Positions 1 to 9,078 of a stretch of DNA of 64,000 nt are shown here, piece by piece; within the stretch, counting starts at the first letter, position 1, and every line of letters starts with the position of its first letter. The position numbers were made by a program, and so were the translations under genes. The notes beneath the pieces were generated by a model, which had not been told where the DNA came from, searched no databases, and worked only from the letters and a program-made list of their open reading frames with translations. This stretch comes from Streptomyces violaceusniger (GTDB lineage: Bacteria > Actinomycetota > Actinomycetes > Streptomycetales > Streptomycetaceae), in contig BJHW01000001.1 in the NCBI GenBank assembly GCA_005405945.1, forward strand, positions 8,184,001-8,248,000. The letters run 5' to 3'.

Positions 1-2172
1 GTCCCGGACGAGATGGTGCGCCGGGCCGACCAGATCGAGCTGGTCGACATGTCGCCCCAGGCGCTGCGCCGCCGCATGGCGCACGGCAACATCTACGCGC
101 CCGACAAGGTCGACGCCGCGCTGTCGAACTACTTCCGGCCCGGGAACCTGACCGCGCTGCGCGAGCTGGCCCTGCTGTGGACCGCCGACCGGGTGGACGA
201 ATACCTCCAGCAGTACCGCGACGAGCACTCCATCCGCTCCACCTGGCAGGCGCGTGAGCGCATCGTCGTCGGGCTGACCGGCGGCCCGGAGGGGCGGACG
301 CTGATCCGCCGGGCGGCCCGGATGGCGGCCAAGGGCTCCGGCAGCGAGATCCTCGCCGTCTACATCGCCCGCAGCGACGGCCTGACCTCGGCCTCCCCCA
401 AGGAGCTGGCGGTCCAGCGCACCCTCGTCGAAGACCTCGGGGGCACCTTCCACCACGTCATAGGGGAGGACATCCCCGGGCGCTGCTGGAGTTCGCCCGC
501 GGGGTCAACGCGACCCAGATCGTGCTCGGCTCCAGCCGCCGCAAGACCTGGCAGTACATGTTCGGACCCGGGGTGGGCGCCACCGTTGCCCGGGAGTCCG
601 GGCCCGACCTGGACGTCCACATCGTCACCCATGACGAGGTCGCCAAGGGCCGCGGGCTGCCGGTCGCGCGCGGCGCCCGGCTGGGCCGCTCCCGGCTGAT
701 CGCGGGCTGGGTGGTCGGGGTGGCCGGGCCGGTCCTGCTCACGCTGCTGCTCACCACCACCGGCGCCACCCTCGCCTCGGAGGCCGGGCCCGGTTTCGCC
801 AACGAGGTGCTGCTCTTCCTGTTCCTCAATGTGCTGGCCGCCCTGCTGGGCGGCATGCTGCCCGCGCTCGCCTCGGCGGCCGTCGGATCGCTGCTGCTCA
901 ACTACTACTTCACCCCGCCCACCCACACTCTGACCATCGCCGACCCCGAGAACATCGTCGCCATAGCGATCTTCGTGGCGGTGGCCGTCTGTGTGGCCTC
1001 CGTGGTGGATCTCGCCGCCCGCCGCACCCATCAGGCCGCCCGGCTGCGCGCCGAGTCCGAAATACTGTCCTTCCTCGCGGGCAGCGTGCTGCGCGGCGAG
1101 ACCAGCCTGGAGGCGCTGCTGGAGCGGGTCCGCGAGACATTCGCCATGGACTCCGTCGCGCTGCTGGAGCGGGAGAGCGATGTCGCCCCCTGGACCTGCG
1201 CGGGCAGCGTCGGCGGCCACGGCGGCACCCCGCCGCCCGAGCGGCCCGAGGACGCGGAGGTGGACATGCCGGTCGGGGACCATATGGCGCTCGCGCTCTC
1301 CGGCCGGGTCCTGCCCGCCGAGGACCGCCGGGTGCTCGCCGCCTTCGCCGCCCAGGCCGCCGTCGTCCTCGACCGGCAGCGGCTGGCCCAGGAGGCCGGG
1401 CAGGCCCGCGAGCTGGCCGAGGGGAACCGCATCCGCACCGCGCTGCTCGCCGCCGTCAGCCACGATCTGCGCACCCCGCTCGCGGCCATCAAGGCGGCCG
1501 TGAGCTCCCTGCGCTCGGACGACGTGGCCTGGTCGGCGGAGGACGAGGCCGAGCTGCTGGAGGGCATCGAGAGCGGCGCCGACCGCCTGGACCACCTGGT
1601 GGGCAACCTCCTGGACATGTCCCGGCTGCAGACCGGCACCGTCACCCCGCTCATCCGGGAGATCGACCTGGACGAGGTGGTGCCGATGGCGCTCGTCGGC
1701 GTCCCCGAGGCCGACGTCGCCCTCGACATCCCCGAGGAGCTGCCGATGGTGGCGGTCGACCCCGGGCTGCTGGAGCGCGCCGTGGCCAACATCGTGGAGA
1801 ACGCGGTGAAGTACAGCCCGCCGGACCGCCCCGTGCTGGTCTCCGCGAGCGCCCTCGGCGACCGGGTGGAGCTGCGCGTCGCCGACGGCGGGCCGGGCGT
1901 GCCGGACACCGACAAGGACCGTATCTTCGAGCCCTTCCAGCGGTACGGGGACGCCCCGCGCGGGCAGGGGTCGGCCTCGGGCTCGCCGTCGCCCGCGGCT
2001 TCGCCGAGGCCATGGGCGGGCGGCTGACCGCCGAGGACACCCCGGCGGCGGGATGACCATGGTGCTCACGCTGCGTGTCGCCCGCGACCGCCGGCCGGCC
2101 GCGCCCGGCCCCCCGGTCCAGGTCGGCTCCACGTCAGGCACAACGACACGGAAAGGCAGGCCCGCCAGATGA
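1..2172 (+). CDS. kdpD: KdpD-type osmosensitive K+ channel histidine kinase (5' partial, three apparent frameshifts)
   Basis: Sensor kinase of the Kdp potassium system; it phosphorylates KdpE under K+ limitation. The window opens inside the N-terminal KdpD domain (MVRRADQIELVD region). A universal-stress-like segment follows (about 240-640), then DUF4118 membrane helices (about 690-1010), a GAF-like linker, HisKA with the phospho-acceptor His codon at 1461 (SHDLRTPLA), and an HATPase with N box NIVENAVKY near 1790 and a G box near 1880. The reading frame slips by -1 three times: at the C run 474-477, the G run 1967-1970 and the C run 2040-2043. One added base at each restores a continuous KdpD ending in a TGA at 2170-2172 that overlaps the kdpE ATG (ATGA). 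This looks like sequencing error rather than decay. kdpABC would lie before the window. Confidence 0.9.
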
Positions 2173-2852
2173 ACCGGGTGCTCGTGGTGGACGACGAGCC
2201 GCAGATCGTGCGCGCCCTCGTGATCAACCTGAAGGCGCGCAAGTACGAGGTGGACGCGGCCTCGGACGGCGCCACCGCACTCCGGCTCGCCGCCGCCCGC
2301 CATCCCGATGTGGTCGTGCTCGACCTCGGACTGCCCGATATGGACGGGGTGGAGGTGATCAGAGGGCTCCGGGGCTGGACCCGGGTGCCGATCCTGGTGC
2401 TCTCCGCCCGTCAGACCTCGGACGAGAAGGTCGAGGCGCTCGACGCCGGGGCGGACGACTACGTCACCAAGCCGTTCGGCATGGACGAGCTGCTCGCCCG
2501 GCTGCGCGCGGCCGTCCGCCGCGCCGAGCCCGTCGGGCAGCCGGAGGACTCGGTGGCGGTGGAGACCGACGCGTTCACCGTCGACCTGGCCGCCAAGAAG
2601 GCCCACCGCGACGGCCGCGATGTGCGGCTGACCCCCACCGAATGGCATCTGCTGGAGGTCCTGGTGCGCAACGCCGGCCGCCTGGTCAGCCAGAAGCAGC
2701 TGCTCCAGGAGGTCTGGGGACCCTCGTACGGCACCGAGAGCAACTACCTGCGGGTCTACATGGCGCAGCTGCGCCGCAAGCTGGAGGCCGACCCCTCCCA
2801 TCCCCGCCACTTCGTCACGGAACCGGGCATGGGGTACCGGTTCGAGCGATGA
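2169..2852 (+). CDS. kdpE: KdpE response regulator (OmpR/PhoB family)
   Basis: 227-residue DNA-binding response regulator, partner of the preceding kinase and expected activator of kdpABC. The receiver domain spans about residues 1-115, with acidic pair D8/D9, phospho-acceptor D52 (VVLDLGLPD) and conserved K101 (DDYVTKPFG). A winged-helix OmpR domain (about 130-227) contains LTPTEWHLLEVL and ends with GMGYRFER. The ATG overlaps the kdpD stop by four bases, so translation is coupled. Length and motifs are normal for KdpE. Assignment to KdpE rather than another OmpR regulator rests on the KdpD neighbour. Confidence 0.93.
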   Translation: MNRVLVVDDEPQIVRALVINLKARKYEVDAASDGATALRLAAARHPDVVVLDLGLPDMDGVEVIRGLRGWTRVPILVLSARQTSDEKVEALDAGADDYVTKPFGMDELLARLRAAVRRAEPVGQPEDSVAVETDAFTVDLAAKKAHRDGRDVRLTPTEWHLLEVLVRNAGRLVSQKQLLQEVWGPSYGTESNYLRVYMAQLRRKLEADPSHPRHFVTEPGMGYRFER

Positions 2853-2898
2853 GCGCGGGGACGGCGTTTCGGCGATGGCTCACCGGTACGCTGGCCGT

Positions 2899-3327
2899 AT
2901 GAGTTCCGTACGCCACCCCTCCGACGGGGCCGACAGGGGAGACAGGTCCGACAAGCCGGCCGGCCGGTTCCGGCGGATGCTGGACCGGCTGTCGAGCTCC
3001 CAGGAGGAACTGCACTCCGCCGAGTTGCAGCAGGACGCGGAGGCCGCGGGCTGTACCAAGATCGGCGACTGCGGCGACCGTCAGATCGTCAAGGTGACGG
3101 GCACGCTGCGCACGGTGACGCTCAGACCGCGGGCCGGAGTTCCCGCACTGGAGGCGGAGCTCTTCGACGGCACCGCCGCGCTGGACGTGGTGTGGCTGGG
3201 CCGTCGCTCCATCATCGGGATAGAACCGGGGCGCAAGCTGATCGCCTCCGGCCGGATCTCCATGAGCCATGGGCGCCGGGTGCTGTTCAATCCGAAGTAC
3301 GAACTCCGACCGCTCGGACAGGAGTAG
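2899..3327 (+). CDS. OB-fold nucleic-acid-binding domain protein
   Basis: 142-residue protein of a family common in actinomycetes, always seen near DUF3159 proteins. The N-terminal 45 residues are charged and probably flexible; the rest (about 50-142) has the five-strand pattern of an OB fold (IVKVTGTLRTVTLRP, DGTAALDVVWLG, KLIASGRISMSHGRRVLFNPKYEL). The start is placed at ATG 2899 (MSSVRHPSD), which follows kdpE by 46 bases, rather than at an in-frame ATG 24 bases upstream. Only three bases separate its stop from the next start, so both are in one operon. Its nucleic-acid ligand is unknown; the binding role is inferred from the fold. Confidence 0.82.
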   Translation: MSSVRHPSDGADRGDRSDKPAGRFRRMLDRLSSSQEELHSAELQQDAEAAGCTKIGDCGDRQIVKVTGTLRTVTLRPRAGVPALEAELFDGTAALDVVWLGRRSIIGIEPGRKLIASGRISMSHGRRVLFNPKYELRPLGQE

Positions 3328-3330
3328 CCG

Positions 3331-4152
3331 GTGACGCCAGACGACAAGACGCCCCCGACCGGGCACCGACGCACCGCCGCCGACAGCAGGGCGGCGGCGG
3401 ACACCGCGCTCCTGGAGGCGTTCGGCGGGGTGCGGGGCATGGTGGACACCACCGTCCCCGGTCTGGTCTTCGTCCTGCTGTACACGATCAAGCGGGACAT
3501 CCATCTCGCCGCGATCGCCGCGCTCGGCCTCACCGTGCTGCTCGGGCTCGCCCGGCTGGTGCGCAAGGAGACGCTGAAGCACGCCTTCAGCGGGGTCTTC
3601 GGGGTCGCGTTCGGCGCGATCTTCGCGATGATGTCCGGCGACGCGAAGAACTTCTATCTGCCGGGCATGCTCTACACCCTGGGCCTGGCGATCGCCTACA
3701 TCCTCTCGGCGATCTTCCGCTTCCCGCTGATCGGGGTGCTGCTCGGGCCGATGCTGAAGGAGAACCTCTCCTGGCGCACCCGTAACCCCGGCCGGTTCCG
3801 CGCCTACACCCGGTCCACCTGGGCGTGGGGGCTGATCCTGCTGGCCAAGTCGGCGGTGTTGTTCCCGCTCTACTGGTGGGGGGACGCCACCCAGCTCGGC
3901 TGGGTCAAGGTCGCGCTCGGCATTCCGCCGTTCCTGCTCTGCGTCTACTTGACCTGGATCTTCCTGGCCAAGGCCCCGCCGCCGATCGACGTCATCGCGG
4001 AGATGGAGGCGGAGGAGAAGGCCGAGCGGGACCGGGAGCGGGCGAAGGCCGAGGCCGACAAGATCGCCGATCCGCTGCTCTCGGAGTGGACCGGCCAGAT
4101 CGTGTCCGAGGCCCGTACCGAATCCGCCGACCGGCAGCCGCCCCGGCACTGA
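3331..4152 (+). CDS. DUF3159 integral membrane protein
   Basis: 273 residues starting with GTG. Hydrophobic helices occur at about 37-55, 60-75, 88-105, 112-135, 165-185 and 195-215, so about six membrane spans, followed by a charged cytoplasmic tail (IAEMEAEEKAERDRERAKAEADK). This matches the DUF3159 family, which has no established biochemical function. Together with the OB-fold gene and the TrkA genes that converge on it, the context suggests a cell-envelope or ion-related role, but that is inference. A strong hairpin terminator follows at 4195-4235. Confidence 0.85.
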   Translation: MTPDDKTPPTGHRRTAADSRAAADTALLEAFGGVRGMVDTTVPGLVFVLLYTIKRDIHLAAIAALGLTVLLGLARLVRKETLKHAFSGVFGVAFGAIFAMMSGDAKNFYLPGMLYTLGLAIAYILSAIFRFPLIGVLLGPMLKENLSWRTRNPGRFRAYTRSTWAWGLILLAKSAVLFPLYWWGDATQLGWVKVALGIPPFLLCVYLTWIFLAKAPPPIDVIAEMEAEEKAERDRERAKAEADKIADPLLSEWTGQIVSEARTESADRQPPRH

Positions 4153-4194
4153 GGCCCGCCGCCCCGGGCTCCCGGCCCGGGCCCGCCGCCCTGG

Positions 4195-4235
4195 CTCCCG
4201 CCCTGGGCTCCCGGCTCGGGAGCCCAGGGCGGGAG
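4195..4235. terminator. Perfect 19-bp hairpin between convergent genes
   Basis: Arms 4195-4213 and 4217-4235 are exact reverse complements (CTCCCGCCCTGGGCTCCCG) around a GCT loop. It lies between the DUF3159 gene (+) and the TrkA gene (-), so it can end transcription from both sides. No U tract follows, as is usual in Streptomyces. Confidence 0.85.
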
Positions 4236-4243
4236 TTCACGGC

Positions 4244-4921
4244 CTAACCGGCGGCGTCCTGGCGCTGGACGGACAGCAGCTGCTCGAGCTGCTCCTCGCG
4301 CGCCTGCGCCGCGACGAACAGCAGCTCGTCCCCGGCCTCCAGCACATCGTCCTTGTTCGGGGTCAGCACGCGGGTGCCGCGGATGATGGTGACCAGCGTG
4401 GTGTCCTCCGGCCACTCCACATCGCCGACCCGGGTGCCCACCAGCGCCGCCTCCGGCGGCAGCGTCAGCTCCACCAGGTTGGCGTCGCCGTGGCTGAAGC
4501 GGAGCAGCCGCACCAGATCGCCGACGCTCACCGCCTCCTCGACCAGCGCCGACATCAGACGCGGGGTGGAGACGGCCACATCGACGCCCCACGCCTCGTT
4601 GAACAGCCACTCGTTCTTGGGGTTGTTGACCCGGGCGACCACCCGGGGCACCCCGTACTCGGTCTTGGCGAGCAGCGAGACGACCAGGTTGACCTTGTCG
4701 TCACCGGTGGCCGCGATGACCACGTTGCAGCGCTGCAGGGCGGCCTCGTCCAGCGAGGTGATCTCGCACGCGTCGGCCAGCAGCCACTCGGCCTGCGGCA
4801 CCCGCTCCACCGAGATGGCGGTCGGCGCCTTGTCGATGAGGAGCACCTCGTGCCCGTTCTCCAGCAGCTCGCTCGCGATGGAACGCCCCACGGCGCCCGC
4901 ACCGGCAATGGCAACTCTCAT
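4244..4921 (-). CDS. TrkA-family K+ uptake regulatory subunit (second of pair)
   Basis: 225-residue cytosolic RCK protein. An N-terminal Rossmann nucleotide-binding domain (RCK_N, about 1-120) has the GAGAVG dinucleotide motif at residues 7-12 and acidic D30 at the end of strand 2. A C-terminal RCK_C domain (about 140-215; VELTLPPEAALVG, VLEAGDELLFVA) binds small regulatory ligands in this family. It starts with ATG at 4921, overlapping the stop of the upstream TrkA gene by four bases (ATGA). The pair resembles the CeoB/CeoC arrangement of actinobacteria. It likely gates a Trk/Ktr-like or KimA-like K+ transporter; no TrkH/KtrB pore is present here, but a KimA-like permease lies 6 kb away. Confidence 0.88.
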   Translation of the reverse strand: MRVAIAGAGAVGRSIASELLENGHEVLLIDKAPTAISVERVPQAEWLLADACEITSLDEAALQRCNVVIAATGDDKVNLVVSLLAKTEYGVPRVVARVNNPKNEWLFNEAWGVDVAVSTPRLMSALVEEAVSVGDLVRLLRFSHGDANLVELTLPPEAALVGTRVGDVEWPEDTTLVTIIRGTRVLTPNKDDVLEAGDELLFVAAQAREEQLEQLLSVQRQDAAG

Positions 4922-5586
4922 CGGCCGGCCTCCTCGGGACCCTTTTCGAACGCCGCCTCGACCTTCTCGACCTCATCGGTGCGCATCATCACATGCACCA
5001 GGTCGCCCTCCTGGAGCACCGTCTCGGAGGTCGGCAGCATCGCCTCGCCGAGCCGGGTGAGGAACGCGACCCGCACCCCGGTCTCCTCCTGGAGCTTGCT
5101 GACCTTGTGGCCCACCCACGAGGGGGAGATGTGCACCTCGGCCAGCTGGACCCCGCCACTGGGGTCCCGCCACAGCGGCTCCGCGCCGGACGGCAGCAGC
5201 CGCCGCAGCATCTGGTCGGCGGTCCAGCGGACCGTGGCCACGGTCGGGATGCCGAGGCGCTGATAGACCTCGGCGCGGCGGGGGTCGTAGATCCGGGCCG
5301 CCACGTTCTCCACGCCGAACATCTCGCGGGCCACCCGGGCCGCGATGATGTTGGAGTTGTCGCCGCTGCTGACCGCGGCGAAGGCCCCGGCCTCCTCGAT
5401 GCCCGCCTCGCGCAGGGTGTCCTGGTCGAAGCCGACGCCGGTCACCCGGCGCCCGCCGAAGCCCGCGCCGAGGCGGCGGAAGGCGGTGGGGTCCTGGTCG
5501 ACGACCGCGACCGTGTGCCCCTGTTGCTCCAGGGTCTGGGCGAGGGCCGCGCCCACCCGGCCACAGCCCATGATCACGATATGCAT
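4918..5586 (-). CDS. TrkA-family K+ uptake regulatory subunit (first of pair)
   Basis: 222-residue RCK protein with nucleotide-binding motif MGCGRVGAALA at residues 6-16 and a Rossmann domain to about residue 120, then an RCK_C domain (VHISPSWVGHKVSKLQEETG, VLQEGDLVHVMM). First gene of a two-gene operon read leftward; its stop overlaps the next start. Two TrkA proteins in tandem probably form a heteromeric ring controlling potassium flux. Upstream is a 600-base region shared with the divergent conservon. Confidence 0.88.
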   Translation of the reverse strand: MHIVIMGCGRVGAALAQTLEQQGHTVAVVDQDPTAFRRLGAGFGGRRVTGVGFDQDTLREAGIEEAGAFAAVSSGDNSNIIAARVAREMFGVENVAARIYDPRRAEVYQRLGIPTVATVRWTADQMLRRLLPSGAEPLWRDPSGGVQLAEVHISPSWVGHKVSKLQEETGVRVAFLTRLGEAMLPTSETVLQEGDLVHVMMRTDEVEKVEAAFEKGPEEAGR

Positions 5587-6197
5587 GCGTCCTACCCCGC
5601 ACTCCTGATGACCGTGCCGACCTGCGCAAACACCCTGCTCACATCTTCCTTCCAGGACCTACGGGGCGACAGCGGGGCGGAACCCCGATGCCGGTGCCCG
5701 GGGACGACGTGAGTCGGCCGCCGCGGCACCTCTCCCCACCGTATCCGTACCGGCGGCCCGCTCCGCCGTCCGCGCGCGACGGTCCGGAAATGAAGGTGGT
5801 GACGTATGACATAGCGCGAAAGTTCCCGCGGTGATCGGTGATGGGGGAGGTGGCCGGAGGTGATCGCGGACACGCCGGGAGGAAAGAGGTAACGATCATT
5901 TCCGGTTGCGGATGCCCGGTGAAAGGACTGTCGGTGATCAGCCGTGACCACTACGGTGGGCCCTGGTTACGGCGCTCCTCAGGTGGTCGCGACCCTTCAT
6001 CTTCGCCTGAAATCCCGGATCTTCACCGAAACCCCATGACAAAAACCCGGTGATTCCCGCTGGTTCGAACTTTGTCACGGGTGTCGGACGCTAGGTCACG
6101 ACATGGCTAAGATGATCGTCGTATTCCGTTTCCGGACGGGACATCAGGGCTCTGAACGTTCCTTCCGCGCCCGCGTTTCTCCTGCACGAGGTTCCTG
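5587..6197. other. Intergenic region between trkA pair and conservon
   Basis: About 610 bases between divergent operons. It must hold promoters for both. A GAGG ribosome site lies 10 bases before the cvnA ATG. No repeat, hairpin or RNA gene could be recognised, and the short frames inside have no coding character. Confidence 0.5.
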
Positions 6198-7711
6198 ATG
6201 ACTGATCACATATCGGAGGCGGTGAGCTGGTGTCTGGCCGTCGCGCTTCTCGTCGTCCTGGTGCTTCTGATCCGCCAGCGGCAGATCACCGCCGGAGTCC
6301 GCAGGCGCAACGCCACGCTCGAGGACAGCCTGCGCGCCCGTGACGAGGAGGTGCGCCACCTCGTCGACGTACGCCTCCCCTCGATCGCCGACGCGCTGAG
6401 CCAGCCCGGCCCGCTGCCGGGCCTGCGCGACGAGAAGCTGGCCGGTACGGCCTTCGCGCAGAGTCTGCACGCCGTCATGGAGCAGTTCACCCGGGCGGTG
6501 GACAGGGCGCAGTCGCGCGCCGACGCCTCCGCCAAGGCGGCGCTCAAGGCGTCCATGCGAGCCGTCCAGGGACTCGCCAACGAGCAGCAGGTCTCCATCT
6601 CCGAGATGCAGGAGCGGCACGACAACCCCGATGTGCTGCGGGACCTGCTGGAGATCGACCACGCCAACGCCCAGTTCGGCCGGCGCGCCCAGGCCATCGC
6701 CGTGCTCTGCGGCTCCTGGCCCGGCCGGCAGCGGCTGGCCTCCTCGCTGACCGATGTGGTCCGCGGCGCCAAGTCGCGCATCCGCGACTACCAGCGGGTT
6801 CAGGTGCACGCCCTGATCGACGTCGCCGTGGTGAGCCGGGCCGTGGAGCCCGCCGTGCTCGCGGTCGCCGAGCTGCTGGACAACGCCGCCCGCCACTCGC
6901 AGCCCAACACCTCGGTGGAGGTCAGCCTCCAGCCGGTGCACAACGGGGCTTGCATCGTGATCGACGACGCCGGTGTGGGCATGGACGGTCTGGAGGTCCA
7001 GCGGGCCGCCAACCTGCTCTCCGGCCAGCGCGCGGTGGACGTCTCCCGGCTCGGCGACCCGCCGCAGTTCGGCTTCGCCGTGGTGGGTCTGCTGGCCGCG
7101 CGGTACGGCTTCAGCGTCTCGGTGGACACCCGGTCCCCGTACGGCGGTGTGCGCGCCGTGCTGTTCCTGCCGACCGAGCTGCTCACCCACATCGACCCCG
7201 ACGGGCGGCCGGGCACCGCCGGGCAGGACCCCGAGGGCGCCGAGCCGCTGCACACCCTGCCCTCCCGCCGGACCCGTCCCCCAGAAGAGCGCCGCAGGCG
7301 CCGACCGCCCCGGCCCGGGCGCAGGAGCCGTCCCCGATCCCGCACCAGGCCCCGGCCCCGCACCAGGCCCAGCCTTCGGCACCGGCCCCGGAGGCGCCCG
7401 CCCCGGAACCGGCACCCGCTCCGGCGCCCCAGCTGTCCCCCGACGGCGAGGGCACCCGCGTGTACGGCACCACGGCGGGCGGCCTGCCCAAGCGCCGCCG
7501 TCGGCAGGCCGCCGCCACCCCGCCGCCCGGCGACTGGACCACGGGCGCCGGGCAGGGCGGCGCCGCCGACCCCGACACGGGCGCGTTCCGCGCGCGGTCG
7601 GCGAAGGAAACCGCTTCGCGGATGGGCGCGTTCGCCCGCGGCACCCGCTCCGGCCGTTCCGCCACCCAGGACTCCGCCCCTCACCATGACGAAGGGAATC
7701 GCCAGGCATGA
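6198..7711 (+). CDS. Conservon CvnA-like sensor histidine-kinase-like ATPase (one apparent frameshift)
   Basis: First gene of a conservon, the actinomycete cvn operon thought to form a membrane-linked signalling complex like a eukaryotic GPCR/G-protein unit. One N-terminal membrane helix (VSWCLAVALLVVLVLLI), a coiled region, and a GHKL ATPase domain (N box AELLDNAARHSQP, G1 DDAGVGM, G2 QFGFAVVG) are visible. A Pro/Ala-rich tail ends in ETASRMGAFARGTRSGRS. The frame slips by -1 near 7264-7272; one added C gives about 504 residues ending in a TGA that overlaps the next ATG. There is no clear HisKA phospho-acceptor, which is normal for CvnA. Confidence 0.88.
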
Positions 7712-8136
7712 ACGACCATCTCAACAACGAGCTCGGCTGGATGCTCGACGAGGTCGTCAAGATGCCGGAGGCGCGGCACGCGATCCTGCTCTCCGCGGAC
7801 GGGATGCTCCGGGCACACTCCCAGGGCATCGCGCGCGACGAGGCCGAGCGCCAGGCCGCCGCACTCTCCGGGCTTCAGTCGATCAGCCGCTCCACCTCCG
7901 AGTTCTGTGATCCGCACGAGACGCCCTGGCAGCAGACGCTCGTCGAGTTCGTCGGCGGGTACGTCTTCCTGATCGCCGCCGGGCCCGGTGCGTATCTGGC
8001 GGTCTCGGCCACCGAGGCCGTGGACATGGAGGCGGTCAGCTACCGGATGCAGAAACTCGTCGACCGGCTCGGCAAGGAGCTCACCAGCCCGCCGCGGCAG
8101 GGCCTCCCGCGGCAGGGGATCGGCAGCCACGCATGA
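7708..8136 (+). CDS. Conservon CvnB-like roadblock/LC7 protein
   Basis: 142-residue roadblock/LC7-domain protein (WMLDEVVKMPEARHAILLSADGML at the start, then the long helix DEAERQAAALSGLQS and strand VFLIAAGPGAYLAV). In this family it is a scaffold or GTPase-regulating partner of CvnD. Its ATG overlaps the cvnA stop and its TGA overlaps the cvnC ATG, both by four bases, so the operon is translationally coupled. Confidence 0.92.
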   Translation: MNDHLNNELGWMLDEVVKMPEARHAILLSADGMLRAHSQGIARDEAERQAAALSGLQSISRSTSEFCDPHETPWQQTLVEFVGGYVFLIAAGPGAYLAVSATEAVDMEAVSYRMQKLVDRLGKELTSPPRQGLPRQGIGSHA

Positions 8137-8489
8137 GCCCGGGCAGGCGCGAACGAGGATTGGTACGGCCGTATGTCGTGACCGACGGCCGTGCCTACCC
8201 GACTCGTAACACCTTCGACCTGGTGACCCTGGTCATGGCCCACCCCGACCGGCCGCTCACCGGGCTCAGCCCGGAGAAGCGGCGGGTCATGGAGCTGTGT
8301 CTGGGCGGCGCGCTCTCGGTGGCCGAGGTCGCCGGGTATCTGGAGCTGCCCGTCAGCGTCACCAAGGTCCTGCTCGGCGACCTCGTGGACAGCGGCCACA
8401 TCAGCGCGCGGGCCCCCATCCCGCCCGCCGAGCTGCCCGAGGTCCAGCTGCTCCAGGAGGTGCTCGATGGACTCCGCGCTCGCCTCTGA
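8133..8489 (+). CDS. Conservon CvnC-like DUF742 protein
   Basis: 118-residue DUF742 protein with the family start (LVRPYVVTDGRAYPT) and a predicted winged-helix-like segment (ALSVAEVAGYLELPVSVTKVLLGDLVDSG). The family is defined by conservons; no enzyme activity is known. Overlaps cvnB by 4 bases and cvnD by 23 bases. Confidence 0.93.
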   Translation: MSPGRRERGLVRPYVVTDGRAYPTRNTFDLVTLVMAHPDRPLTGLSPEKRRVMELCLGGALSVAEVAGYLELPVSVTKVLLGDLVDSGHISARAPIPPAELPEVQLLQEVLDGLRARL

Positions 8490-9078
8490 GCAGGCGGCCT
8501 ACCTCCCGGCCACGGTGCGGGTGGCGGCGAAGATCCTGGTCGTCGGGCACTTCGCGGTCGGCAAGACGACCTACGTGAGCTCGCTGTCCGAGATCCGGCC
8601 GCTGCGCACCGAGGAGACGATGACCGAGGCCGGTGCGCTCACCGACGATCTGCGCGGCACCGAGGACAAGACGACCACCACCGTCGCCATGGACTTCGGC
8701 CGGCTCACCCTCAGCGAGTCCCTGGTGCTCTATCTGTTCGGCACGCCGGGGCAGCAGCGCTTCACCCGGCTGTGGCGGGACATGACGCTCGGGGCGCTGG
8801 GCGCGCTCGTGCTGGCCGACACCCGGCGGCTGGAGCAGTCCTTCCCGGTGATGGCCGTCCTGGAGGAGCACGGACTGCCGTACGCCGTCGCCGTCAACCA
8901 CTTCGAGGGCGCTCCCCGCTTCGCCGAGTCGGAGGTCCGGGAGGCCCTCGATCTGCTGCCGGAGACGCCCCTGGTGACCTGCGACGCCCGGGACCGGACC
9001 TCCTCCACCCACGCGCTGATCGCCCTCGTCCAGTACCTACAGGCCCGCCAGACCCGTAGTTCTCAGGAGATTGTGTGA
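8467..9078 (+). CDS. Conservon CvnD-like GTP/ATP-binding protein
   Basis: 203-residue Ras-like P-loop protein. Walker A GHFAVGKT is at residues 27-34, switch-II-like FGTPGQQRF near residue 98, and an NKxD-like position reads AVNHFEG. In conservons this is the G-protein-like component. The start ATG lies inside cvnC; its TGA overlaps the P450 GTG start (GTGTGA). Normal length. Confidence 0.92.
   Translation: MDSALASEQAAYLPATVRVAAKILVVGHFAVGKTTYVSSLSEIRPLRTEETMTEAGALTDDLRGTEDKTTTTVAMDFGRLTLSESLVLYLFGTPGQQRFTRLWRDMTLGALGALVLADTRRLEQSFPVMAVLEEHGLPYAVAVNHFEGAPRFAESEVREALDLLPETPLVTCDARDRTSSTHALIALVQYLQARQTRSSQEIV

Noticed and set aside
360..2810. Very long open frame antisense to kdpDE, and similar ones at 23391-25487, 25130-27520, 45059-47428 and (plus strand) 51666-55715
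   Set aside because: Frames opposite high-G+C genes stay open by codon-position bias. Their proteins are low-complexity (His, Gly, Gln, Arg rich) without any domain, while the opposite strand shows clear families.
5838..6053. 71-codon open frame upstream of cvnA
   Set aside because: No ribosome site, no family resemblance and non-coding base use at third positions.
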